Source: Gammaproteobacteria bacterium (GTDB lineage: Bacteria; Pseudomonadota; Gammaproteobacteria; Steroidobacterales; Steroidobacteraceae). From it: a stretch of 32,194 nucleotides of DNA. Position numbers and translations under genes: made by a program. The stretch lies in the NCBI GenBank assembly GCA_021773365.1, contig JAJFKF010000086.1, positions 1 to 32,194 of the forward strand. Direction: 5' to 3'. Position 1 is the first letter of the stretch, and each line of letters opens with the position of its first letter. The notes under the pieces were generated by a model. That model saw only the letters and a program-made list of their open reading frames with translations, searched no databases and had not been told where the DNA came from. Below, piece by piece: positions 1-6,842 of this stretch.

Positions 1-96
1 GGATGGTTTTTCCCAAGGCCCCCATGGATGGGGTCTTACGGCCGGTCCCCGGAAGCCTCCCCCCGACCCTGCAGACCAGGCCCGGCAAGACGTCAT
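1..96 (-). CDS. possible 5' fragment of a gene running off the left edge
   Basis: On the minus strand an ATG at 96 is preceded at a normal distance by a strong ribosome-binding sequence (GGGAGGA, around 102-108). The frame stays open to the edge of the window, giving 32 residues rich in Gly, Pro and Trp. It would continue the minus-strand run after the MoeB-type gene, which ends at 137. I do not recognise the product, and such a short GC-rich stretch can stay open by chance. The good ribosome-binding sequence is the main reason to list it. Confidence 0.25.
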   Translation of the reverse strand, partial: MTSCRAWSAGSGGGFRGPAVRPHPWGPWEKPS

Positions 97-136
97 CTTT
101 GTCCTCCCGCCTGGTGTTCAGGTCAAAGCAATCGCG

Positions 137-1255
137 CTAACCGTACCCGCCCATCATCCACGACCGCATGCCACCCTCGAGATTGGCCGGCGAAGTGATC
201 CCCGCCTGCAGCGCCATCTGACACGCCGCGAAGCTGCGTGCGCCCACGGCGCAGATGAACACGGCATTGGCATGGTGTGGAATCTCGCCGATGCGTGCGG
301 GCAGCTCGCCCAGCGGAATGCTGACTGACCTGTCGATATGCCCGCCCTCGAACTCCCAGGGTTCGCGCACGTCCACCAGCAGCAGAGGTGCGTCGGCGCT
401 GCTGCCACTGGCGATCAGCGCCCGTACAGCCGCGGCATCCAGGCGGCGGATCGGCACGCATGCATCGCCTGGCGCAACCTCAGGGTCCTTCAGTTCGGTG
501 ATGGTGGGGTGGTCACCGCACACCGCACAGTCAGCGCGACGGTTGAAACGAAACTCCTGAAAGCTCATCTCCAGCGCATCGAAGGTCAGCAGTCGGCCGG
601 TCAGCGGTGCGCCCGCACCGAGCACCAGCTTGATGGCCTCGGCGGCCTGCAGTGTACCCAGCACGCCCGGCAACACACCGAGCACACCGGCCTCGGCGCA
701 GTTCGGCACCACGCTGTCATCCGCTTCCGCAAATAAACATCGGTAGCAGGGACCCTGCCCGGGAACGCAGGTCATCGCCTGGCCCTCGAAACGATGTATG
801 GCAGCAGTGACCAGCGGCTTGCCCATGAGCACGCAGGCATCATTGACCAGGTAGCGCGTCGAAAGGCGATCGGTGCCGTCGAGCACGATGTCGTAGTCGC
901 GCAGCACCTCACGCACATTGCCGGCGCGCAACTCGACCGCATGCGCGCGGATGTCGATCTCAGGGTTCAGCGCCTGCAGCCGTTCGCGCGCGGCCTCGGC
1001 CTTGGGGCGGCCGATATCGGCGGTGCCGAACAACACCTGTCGCTGCAGATTGGACACGTCCACCCGGTCGCAGTCCACCAGACCCAGCGTGCCGATGCCG
1101 GAGGCGGCCAGGTACAGCGCCGACGGCGAACCGAGCCCGCCAGCCCCGATGACCACCACACGCGCGGCTTTGAGTTTCTCCTGTCCGTCGCGGCCCACCT
1201 CGGTCAGTGAGAGGTGGCGCTGGTAGCGGGCCAGTTCCGTATTCGACAGCGCCAT
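137..1255 (-). CDS. moeB: MoeB/ThiF-type adenylyltransferase with C-terminal rhodanese domain
   Basis: An E1-like enzyme that adenylates the C-terminal glycine of a ThiS/MoaD-type carrier; the rhodanese domain can supply the sulfur. The N-terminal Rossmann part shows GAGGLGS and the LVDCDRVDVSNLQRQ motif. Two CxxC pairs (CYRC, CAVC) fit the structural zinc site, and PNCAEAGVLG fits the position of the conserved cysteine. The C-terminal ~100 residues are a rhodanese domain with an intact active-site loop, CAVGARS. About 372 residues is the usual length of this fusion (MoeZ/MoeBR type). I chose the ATG at 1255, one base after the stop of the upstream carrier gene; a GTG at 1264 is possible and would overlap it. 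The neighbour at 1257-1523 is the obvious partner. Whether the pathway is molybdopterin, thiamine or another sulfur transfer cannot be told, because no other pathway genes are in the window. Confidence 0.9.
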   Translation of the reverse strand: MALSNTELARYQRHLSLTEVGRDGQEKLKAARVVVIGAGGLGSPSALYLAASGIGTLGLVDCDRVDVSNLQRQVLFGTADIGRPKAEAARERLQALNPEIDIRAHAVELRAGNVREVLRDYDIVLDGTDRLSTRYLVNDACVLMGKPLVTAAIHRFEGQAMTCVPGQGPCYRCLFAEADDSVVPNCAEAGVLGVLPGVLGTLQAAEAIKLVLGAGAPLTGRLLTFDALEMSFQEFRFNRRADCAVCGDHPTITELKDPEVAPGDACVPIRRLDAAAVRALIASGSSADAPLLLVDVREPWEFEGGHIDRSVSIPLGELPARIGEIPHHANAVFICAVGARSFAACQMALQAGITSPANLEGGMRSWMMGGYG

Positions 1256-1256
1256 C

Positions 1257-1523
1257 TCAACCACCGCTCAGCGCGCAGATCAGATGCACGGTGTCGCCGG
1301 CGCGCACGGGGGCGTCCAGCTGCATGGCCTCATCGGTGTTGACGAACAGACGAATATGGCGACGGATGCGGTTCTGCTCATCAATCATGCGGAAACGGAT
1401 GCCGGGAAAACGATGCTCCAGGTCCACCAGCACCGCCTGCAGCGTGGCGCCATCGGCCTCGACGCTGCTTGCGCCGCGGGTATAGGAGCGCAGCGGGCTG
1501 CCGACTTTGACCTTGCAGTGCAT
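1257..1523 (-). CDS. MoaD/ThiS-family sulfur carrier protein
   Basis: An 88-residue ubiquitin-fold protein ending in the diagnostic Gly-Gly (ICALSGG), which the neighbouring E1-like enzyme would adenylate and convert to a thiocarboxylate. The middle contains the typical stretch in which a Leu-rich helix (LQAVLVDLEHRFPGI) is followed by the RLFVN strand and the AGDTVHLI strand before the tail. That order is typical of MoaD and of CysO-like carriers. It directly precedes the MoeB-rhodanese gene on the same strand, so the two are very likely co-transcribed and translationally coupled. Sequence alone does not separate a molybdopterin-synthase small subunit from a CysO-type carrier; without moaE nearby the second is at least as likely. 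Confidence 0.85.
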   Translation of the reverse strand: MHCKVKVGSPLRSYTRGASSVEADGATLQAVLVDLEHRFPGIRFRMIDEQNRIRRHIRLFVNTDEAMQLDAPVRAGDTVHLICALSGG

Positions 1524-1578
1524 GAATTCTCTGCTCTCGATATTTTGGTCTGGATTCTTTGACCTCTCGCCGGGCAGT

Positions 1579-2277
1579 CTAGTCCTTCAATGGCGCAATC
1601 GTCATGTGCAGCTGATCCAGCCCATCCACGCCGCCTTCAATGCGGTCGCCGGGCTGCAGCGGACCCACACCAGCCGGAGTCCCGGTAAAAATCAGATCGC
1701 CGGGCTGCAACTCGAAAAAGGTGGACAGCGTGGCCACGATCTCCGGCACACGCCAGATCATGTCGGCGACATCGCCTTCCTGCCTGAGATCACCGTTGAC
1801 GCTCAGCCAGATGCGGCCGCGCTCCACATGTCCGCGCCCGGCCACCGGATGAATGGCACTCATGGGCGCGGAATGATCGAAGCCCTTGCCCACATCCCAG
1901 GGATGCCTGGATTCGCGGGCAGCGGTCTGCAGATCGCGGCGGGTCAGGTCATTGCCCACGGCGTAGCCGAAGATATGATCGGGCGCAGCGGCAACGGCAA
2001 TGTTCCGGCCGCCGCGGCCGATGGCCACCACCAGTTCGATTTCATGATGCAGGTTCGCCGTAGCCGACGGATAGGGCACGGCCGCGCCATTGGGCATCAG
2101 CGCATCCGCAGGCTTGCTGAAGAAGAAGGGGGCTTCGCGCTCGGGATTGGAGCCCATCTCCCGCGCATGGGCGGGGTAGTTGCGGCCGACACAGTAGATG
2201 CGACGGACGGGGAAGCGCTGTTCGGTGCCGTGGATTTCGGCCGTGGGTGTTCTGGGCGGGGGGAATGCGTATGTCAT
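1579..2277 (-). CDS. fumarylacetoacetate hydrolase family protein, fumarylpyruvate-hydrolase-like
   Basis: A cytoplasmic metal-dependent hydrolase of the FAH fold, cleaving beta-diketo acids in aromatic catabolism. The protein starts the conserved domain with YCVGRNYPAHAREMG and shows the metal-binding set HHEIELVV (two Glu) and GNDLTRRDLQ (Asp), followed by PWDVGKGFDHSAP and the closing FTGTPAGVGPL loop. The PWD-KGFDHSAP segment is characteristic of the fumarylpyruvate hydrolase branch (gentisate pathway) rather than classical fumarylacetoacetase. The ATG at 2277 gives 232 residues; an upstream in-frame TTG at 2313 would add 12. No other gentisate genes are in the window, so the real substrate is uncertain. 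It lies on the same strand as the sulfur-transfer pair, about 55 bases upstream of it, and could share a transcript. Confidence 0.85.
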   Translation of the reverse strand: MTYAFPPPRTPTAEIHGTEQRFPVRRIYCVGRNYPAHAREMGSNPEREAPFFFSKPADALMPNGAAVPYPSATANLHHEIELVVAIGRGGRNIAVAAAPDHIFGYAVGNDLTRRDLQTAARESRHPWDVGKGFDHSAPMSAIHPVAGRGHVERGRIWLSVNGDLRQEGDVADMIWRVPEIVATLSTFFELQPGDLIFTGTPAGVGPLQPGDRIEGGVDGLDQLHMTIAPLKD

Positions 2278-2423
2278 GGCGGTCTTTTTAGACTGCCGTG
2301 GCGCCGGCTTCAACTCCCGTCAGGTCGCCAAAGCCCGCGATCCGGCCGCTTCGGCTTGCACCAGACCGCCGGACAGGTGGCAGACTACGCCGAAAACCGC
2401 GGCAGCATGAAAACAACCGCGGG

Positions 2424-2702
2424 CTACTTGTTCTGCACAGCGAATACCTTGGCTTTCAGGCGCAGCACTTCGAGTTGCCGGACCTGCGCAGTCAGGTTGG
2501 TGAGCGGATCGATCCGCACCTGCAGCCGCCGCGGCACCGTTGTCTGTCCGGGCGCCAGTCCGCCGGCGGGAACGATTGCGTCAAGATCCAGCAGGACACC
2601 GGCAGCGCTCGCCGAACCATCGCCGTGCAGTAGCGTCGGGACACCCAGGTCCGAATCGAACTCGGTAACACGCAGCTTGAATGGACCTGTCAGCCGTTTC
2701 CG
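2424..2702 (-). pseudogene. out-of-frame C-terminal remainder of the Asp-box lipoprotein gene
   Basis: This stretch reads, in the -1 frame relative to the gene at 2690-4369, as a natural continuation of that protein: RLTGPFKLRVTEF and onward, ending ...LKAKVFAVQNK before the stop at 2424. The paralogous protein at 13803-15596 has a matching C-terminal module at the same place (EVYLENVSQSPVDGPLAITL against EYQLLNTSGN + RLTGPFKLRV). No convincing independent start codon or ribosome-binding site is seen. It is therefore the detached tail of the neighbouring gene and not a gene of its own. Confidence 0.7.
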
Positions 2703-4369
2703 GAGGTATTCAGCAGCTGATACTCGACAGTGACGGTGCGCGCCCCGGCATCCCATACCGAGGACAGGGACTGAAACTCCAGGGAAGCAGTGACATTCGC
2801 CAGATCGGCCAACTGAACCGAGCCGTCCCTGACCGCACGGCCCGTCACAGTCACCGGCGCGGTATAAAGCTGAGCCACGCCGCTGCGATTGTCGATCCAG
2901 AAGGTATGAAAGCGGCCGGCGGCATCGACGGCAATCGCCGCGTAGTCGCCCATGCCGTTGTTCCGGCCCTCATACAGGCGCGCACCGGGGATAACTCTGA
3001 TGTCGAACACATCCGTCTTGACCTTCGACGCGCGCCGGCCGCCGCCCTGTAGTGCAACCGCCGTCACCGGATAGGCCGGCGGATCGCTGTACACGAATGA
3101 ATGCGCCGAAACCGGCACGCTGGACAGCCAGGTCTCGCCGCCGTCGAGCGAGGCGCTGAACCGTAACCGGTGATCGGCGTTGTTCGGATCTTCGCGGCGG
3201 TCATACCAGGTGGCGCCCACTACGCCGTTGTTGTTGACGGCCACCGTGGGCAGGAAGATATCCGGACCCTTCTCCGGCAGCTTGCGCGGGCGTTCGTCGC
3301 TGACTCTCACCGGCTGCGACCAGCTCGCGCCCTTGTCATCGGAGTAGGCCAGGTACAGGGTGCAGTGATTGCGATACTCCTCGCCCCAGACGATGTAGGC
3401 GCGGCCCCGAAACGGCCCATCGGAATGGTCCGAGGCCATGAAGGGCGTGGTCGCGCCGTTCCTGTTCGCGCACTGAGTGTGCGGAGCGACCGCCACCGGG
3501 GCACCAATGCTCCGGCCGCCGTCGGTGCTCGATGCCACCGCCATGGTGAAATACCCGGGGTCGTCGAACTTCAGCTTCGGATCCTTGATCAACTTATAGG
3601 ACAGCAGCAGTGTGCCGTCAGGCAACACGGTGCCCGGCCCGCCGTGCACGGCCTGAGTTTCCTTGAGCACTCTCCTGGCCGACTGTTTGAAATTTTCCCC
3701 GCCGTCATCGGAATAGATCAACCACATATCCGTCCAGGGCTCGACGTTTCCGTAGACATAGATGCGACCGTGGAATGGGCCGCCGGTGCGGTCGATGGTG
3801 ATGTCCTCGTTGTCGATGAAACCCAGCTCCGTAGCCGGCCCCCAGGTCCGGGCGCCCTCCTCCGATCGGTACAGCGCCATGCCTTCCGCATCCTCGTTTG
3901 CCCAGGCGCCATATCCGCCGCGGTCAGGTTCTATGGCAAGCGCATCATCAATGCGCAGCGTCATGAAGTAGGCGGCGCCGTTCAGGCCGAAGGCGCAGGC
4001 CGGATCCCAGACGCCGCGCAGGCGGCTGCTGGTGTCGTTGTGGGTGAAGTCCCAGCTCCTGCCACCATCGTCGCTGACATAGATGCCGCTGGTCAGTTGA
4101 TCGTGCCGCGGGGAGAACAGCATGGTGCACACCATGAGTTTGTCCGGATTGGCCGGGTCGGCATCGCCCATGTATTCGGTGTGCTCCCATGCCGGGTTCT
4201 GTCCGCTCACCAGCACGTTCTCACCCACCGCGATCGGCGAAACGGCGGCGGGCGGCGCGGATGCGGACGGGGGTTGCGCGGAATCCGGCGAACACCCCCC
4301 CAGGTACGCACAGCAGATGGTGTTTACGACGACAGATCTTGCAAAGCGACGAATACCAGCCGGGTTCAT
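2690..4369 (-). CDS. exported Asp-box (sialidase-fold) beta-propeller lipoprotein, locus 1, frameshifted near the 3' end
   Basis: The N-terminus is a lipoprotein signal with lipobox LGGC (Cys26), so the protein should be anchored to a membrane. At least six Asp-box motifs recur (SDDGGRSWDF, SEEGARTWGP, SDDGGENFKQ, STDGGRSIGA, SDDKGASWSQ, SLDGGETWLS), typical of six-bladed sialidase-like propellers. Many such proteins bind or cleave glycans, but I do not see a clear sialidase catalytic set, so enzymatic activity is not claimed. The reading frame stops at 2690 just after NTSGNG, while the C-terminal module of the paralog at 13803 continues. One extra base restores the frame into 2424-2702 (total about 650 residues). 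The cause may be a true mutation, a sequencing error or, less likely, recoding. It is the third gene of the receptor-peptidase-propeller operon of locus 1. Confidence 0.8.
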   Translation of the reverse strand: MNPAGIRRFARSVVVNTICCAYLGGCSPDSAQPPSASAPPAAVSPIAVGENVLVSGQNPAWEHTEYMGDADPANPDKLMVCTMLFSPRHDQLTSGIYVSDDGGRSWDFTHNDTSSRLRGVWDPACAFGLNGAAYFMTLRIDDALAIEPDRGGYGAWANEDAEGMALYRSEEGARTWGPATELGFIDNEDITIDRTGGPFHGRIYVYGNVEPWTDMWLIYSDDGGENFKQSARRVLKETQAVHGGPGTVLPDGTLLLSYKLIKDPKLKFDDPGYFTMAVASSTDGGRSIGAPVAVAPHTQCANRNGATTPFMASDHSDGPFRGRAYIVWGEEYRNHCTLYLAYSDDKGASWSQPVRVSDERPRKLPEKGPDIFLPTVAVNNNGVVGATWYDRREDPNNADHRLRFSASLDGGETWLSSVPVSAHSFVYSDPPAYPVTAVALQGGGRRASKVKTDVFDIRVIPGARLYEGRNNGMGDYAAIAVDAAGRFHTFWIDNRSGVAQLYTAPVTVTGRAVRDGSVQLADLANVTASLEFQSLSSVWDAGARTVTVEYQLLNTSGNG

Positions 4370-4445
4370 GCGCGACTCCAGATGCCATGGAAACAGTCAG
4401 ACTGTCGCGCCCGGACACCCCGGCCGGCAGACGTTGCGACGCGGT

Positions 4446-6842
4446 TCACTCTTTCCGGCCGCCACCGACGGACGCCGGCTTCAGGTGTTCTTCAAAGAAC
4501 GCCAGACGACGACGCCAGAAGTCGATTACATTCGCCTTCTGCGTGATGACATGACCTTCGTTCTCGTACAGGCGCAGCTCCACCGGTTTGTCCAGGCGCT
4601 CCAGCGCCGCGAAGATGGCATTCGCTGGCACTAGATTGCCGTCGCGTTCGCCCTGTCCGATCAGCAGCGGCGTTTCGATGCGGTCGAAAAGAAACAACGG
4701 CGAATTGTCAAAGTAGCGCTGCGGATGCTCCCAGATCGAGCCGCCCATATTGCCCTGGCCCTGCTCGTAGTAGCCGATGCTGCCAAGGTAGCCTGCAAAC
4801 AGGTCCGGATGGATTACCGCGGCGGTTATGGAGGCGGCTTTGAAGCGCGAAGTCTGGGTGATAATGGATAGCGTGTTGTACGAGCCGTAACTCTGGCCGA
4901 TGATCGCCAGCCGGTCAGGATCGGCATAGCCCTGTTCGATGGCGGCATCCACCCCCGCCATCACCACCTGGACTATATCCGTCATAGTGCGACCCTGGCG
5001 CAGTGGAGCATCGGGAAGCAATACGGCGTAGCCCCGGGTCGCCAGAATATGCATGTTCATCGCGGGAGTGCTGCCGCCCCGGCCACCGAAGCTGCTGACA
5101 AATGTCGAGCCCATCGCGCCGCCGTACACGTTTACCACCAGTGGCAGGCGTACGCCGGGGCGATAGCCTGGTGGCAACAGCAATGTGCCGCCCAGCGGCT
5201 CGCCATCGATGCCCTTCCAGTGGATCACCCTGGCCGTACCGAGCTCATACTGGTCCAGCGCGGTGTTCAGGCGCGTGGCTTGGTGCAGCTGCCCGTTGTC
5301 GGTATCGAACAGCCAGATGTCCTGCAGATGCTGCTGGTCTGTACTGACGTAGGCGATCTGTCCGCTGTTCCGGCTAGCGGAAATGCTGTACAGGCCCGAG
5401 TAGGTCCTGGCTTCCTTCAGGACCTGGCGTGTCTGCGCTTCGGCGAGATTCACCGCATGGATTCCCGAGTGCGCGCCGCCGTCTTCCTGCGCAATCACCC
5501 ACACCGTCCCGCCATCGTCGCCAGACCATATGACCGAGCGGCCAAACGGCGTGGCTACCGCGCGAACGTTCCAGCCCGGTATGCGGGCTACCACCGTGCC
5601 CCGGCCCGACACCGCGTCGATGCGCCACAGCTCACCGCCTCCTACGGCAAATATCGCGGTGGAGTCGGCCGACCACAATGGCGCGTGTTCGCCATGTCCT
5701 GAGTTGAAGCTGGGCATCCGCCCGCTGTGCAGCGCCTGCTGCGTGCCATCAGCCAGCGTGATCTTCACGATTTCGCCGCTGCCCAGCTGACCGCTGGCGA
5801 TATACGCCAGCGAGCGGCTGTCAGGCGACCAGCTGCACTCGATGCCGTAGCCGAGTCTGATGCCCTCGGCCATGGGGCGGGGCTCGCCGGTGGGTAACTC
5901 GATGACCATCAGATCGAAAAGCGATTGCTGGGTATTCGGCTCCGGACCTTTGGACACCGCGTAGGCCACCGAGCTGCCATCGGGCGAGAAGGCGTACCAG
6001 TGCACGGCCTGGCGCGCCGCCAGCCGCGTGACCTCGCCTGTATGCAGATGCAGAAGCGCGAGATCAGTGGCTGCAGGCGACGGGGATGGCGATCTCCGCG
6101 CCGGGGCATCCGCACCGGGTCCGGCTGCCGGATCATGGTGACGCACGATCACGGAGGGCTGTCCCGGCGCCACTTCCGGAAACTGTGGCCCTCCTCCCCT
6201 GCCCGCGCCGCTCATGGCGTTGGCCTGCGCTATCGTCAGGTCGGCTGACAGCAGTTTGACCAGCACGCTTTGTCCGTCCGGACTCCAGCGTGCCTGCTCG
6301 AACCCGAACAGCGGGCGCACGATGACGGCGGGAAACCGCCGCGACACACCGCGCTCACGCTCCCATATCCACAATCCAGCCTCGCCGCCGGCGTCCGAAT
6401 AGAAGGCGACACGCTGGCCGTCGGGCGACCAGACCGGCGCCCAGGTAGTGCTGTTCCCGTTGCCGAGACGGATCACCTCGCCGGTGCGGGTATGCGTCAG
6501 CGTCGCCTCCATACGGGCATCGCCTTCCCCGAATGGAACACCGGTCGGCGAATACAGCATGGCCATCGCATCGCGGGGGACGGTTTCATTCGTGGTCACC
6601 GTATGCGCGATCCATTCCCCATCGGGCGAGAAGTGGATCGGCGAGCGGCCGTTATGGCCCTGCACCGAAGCGGCGACCTCGAGCGGCAGGGGTTCATATG
6701 TCGATGCAGTCGCCGCCTGCTGTTCAGGTTCGTGGGCGTATGCCTGCTTGGCCACCCGGAGTGCCGCCGCTGTTGCGACAACCGCACTGAGTCCCACAAC
6801 AACCGCTCCGGCGATCCCGTGCCGCACCGCCACCGTTACCAT
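4446..6842 (-). CDS. secreted S9 family (prolyl oligopeptidase-type) serine peptidase, locus 1
   Basis: A 798-residue periplasmic or exported peptidase. A hydrophobic N-terminal segment (AGAVVVGLSAVVATAAAL) is a signal peptide or anchor. The following ~450 residues hold repeated WSPDG and FSPDG blades of a beta-propeller. The C-terminal alpha/beta hydrolase domain carries the expected triad: Ser about 651 in GQSYGSY, Asp about 734 in GERDGN, His about 764 in NEGHVI. The nucleophile elbow reads GxSxGS where most S9 enzymes have GxSxGG. The start codon overlaps the stop of the TonB receptor by seven bases (ATGGTAA), so translation is coupled. The C-terminal domain resembles the peptidase of locus 2 (shared GQSxGxYxT and RFKAA segments, similar ends). 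It probably trims a peptide ligand handled by the receptor; the ligand is unknown. Confidence 0.9.
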   Translation of the reverse strand: MVTVAVRHGIAGAVVVGLSAVVATAAALRVAKQAYAHEPEQQAATASTYEPLPLEVAASVQGHNGRSPIHFSPDGEWIAHTVTTNETVPRDAMAMLYSPTGVPFGEGDARMEATLTHTRTGEVIRLGNGNSTTWAPVWSPDGQRVAFYSDAGGEAGLWIWERERGVSRRFPAVIVRPLFGFEQARWSPDGQSVLVKLLSADLTIAQANAMSGAGRGGGPQFPEVAPGQPSVIVRHHDPAAGPGADAPARRSPSPSPAATDLALLHLHTGEVTRLAARQAVHWYAFSPDGSSVAYAVSKGPEPNTQQSLFDLMVIELPTGEPRPMAEGIRLGYGIECSWSPDSRSLAYIASGQLGSGEIVKITLADGTQQALHSGRMPSFNSGHGEHAPLWSADSTAIFAVGGGELWRIDAVSGRGTVVARIPGWNVRAVATPFGRSVIWSGDDGGTVWVIAQEDGGAHSGIHAVNLAEAQTRQVLKEARTYSGLYSISASRNSGQIAYVSTDQQHLQDIWLFDTDNGQLHQATRLNTALDQYELGTARVIHWKGIDGEPLGGTLLLPPGYRPGVRLPLVVNVYGGAMGSTFVSSFGGRGGSTPAMNMHILATRGYAVLLPDAPLRQGRTMTDIVQVVMAGVDAAIEQGYADPDRLAIIGQSYGSYNTLSIITQTSRFKAASITAAVIHPDLFAGYLGSIGYYEQGQGNMGGSIWEHPQRYFDNSPLFLFDRIETPLLIGQGERDGNLVPANAIFAALERLDKPVELRLYENEGHVITQKANVIDFWRRRLAFFEEHLKPASVGGGRKE

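Noticed and set aside
1507-4546. Long plus-strand frames (408 and 458 codons) opposite the FAH, propeller 1 and peptidase 1 genes
   Set aside because: Both are antisense to genes with clear motifs, have no recognisable domain, and show the composition of shadow frames.
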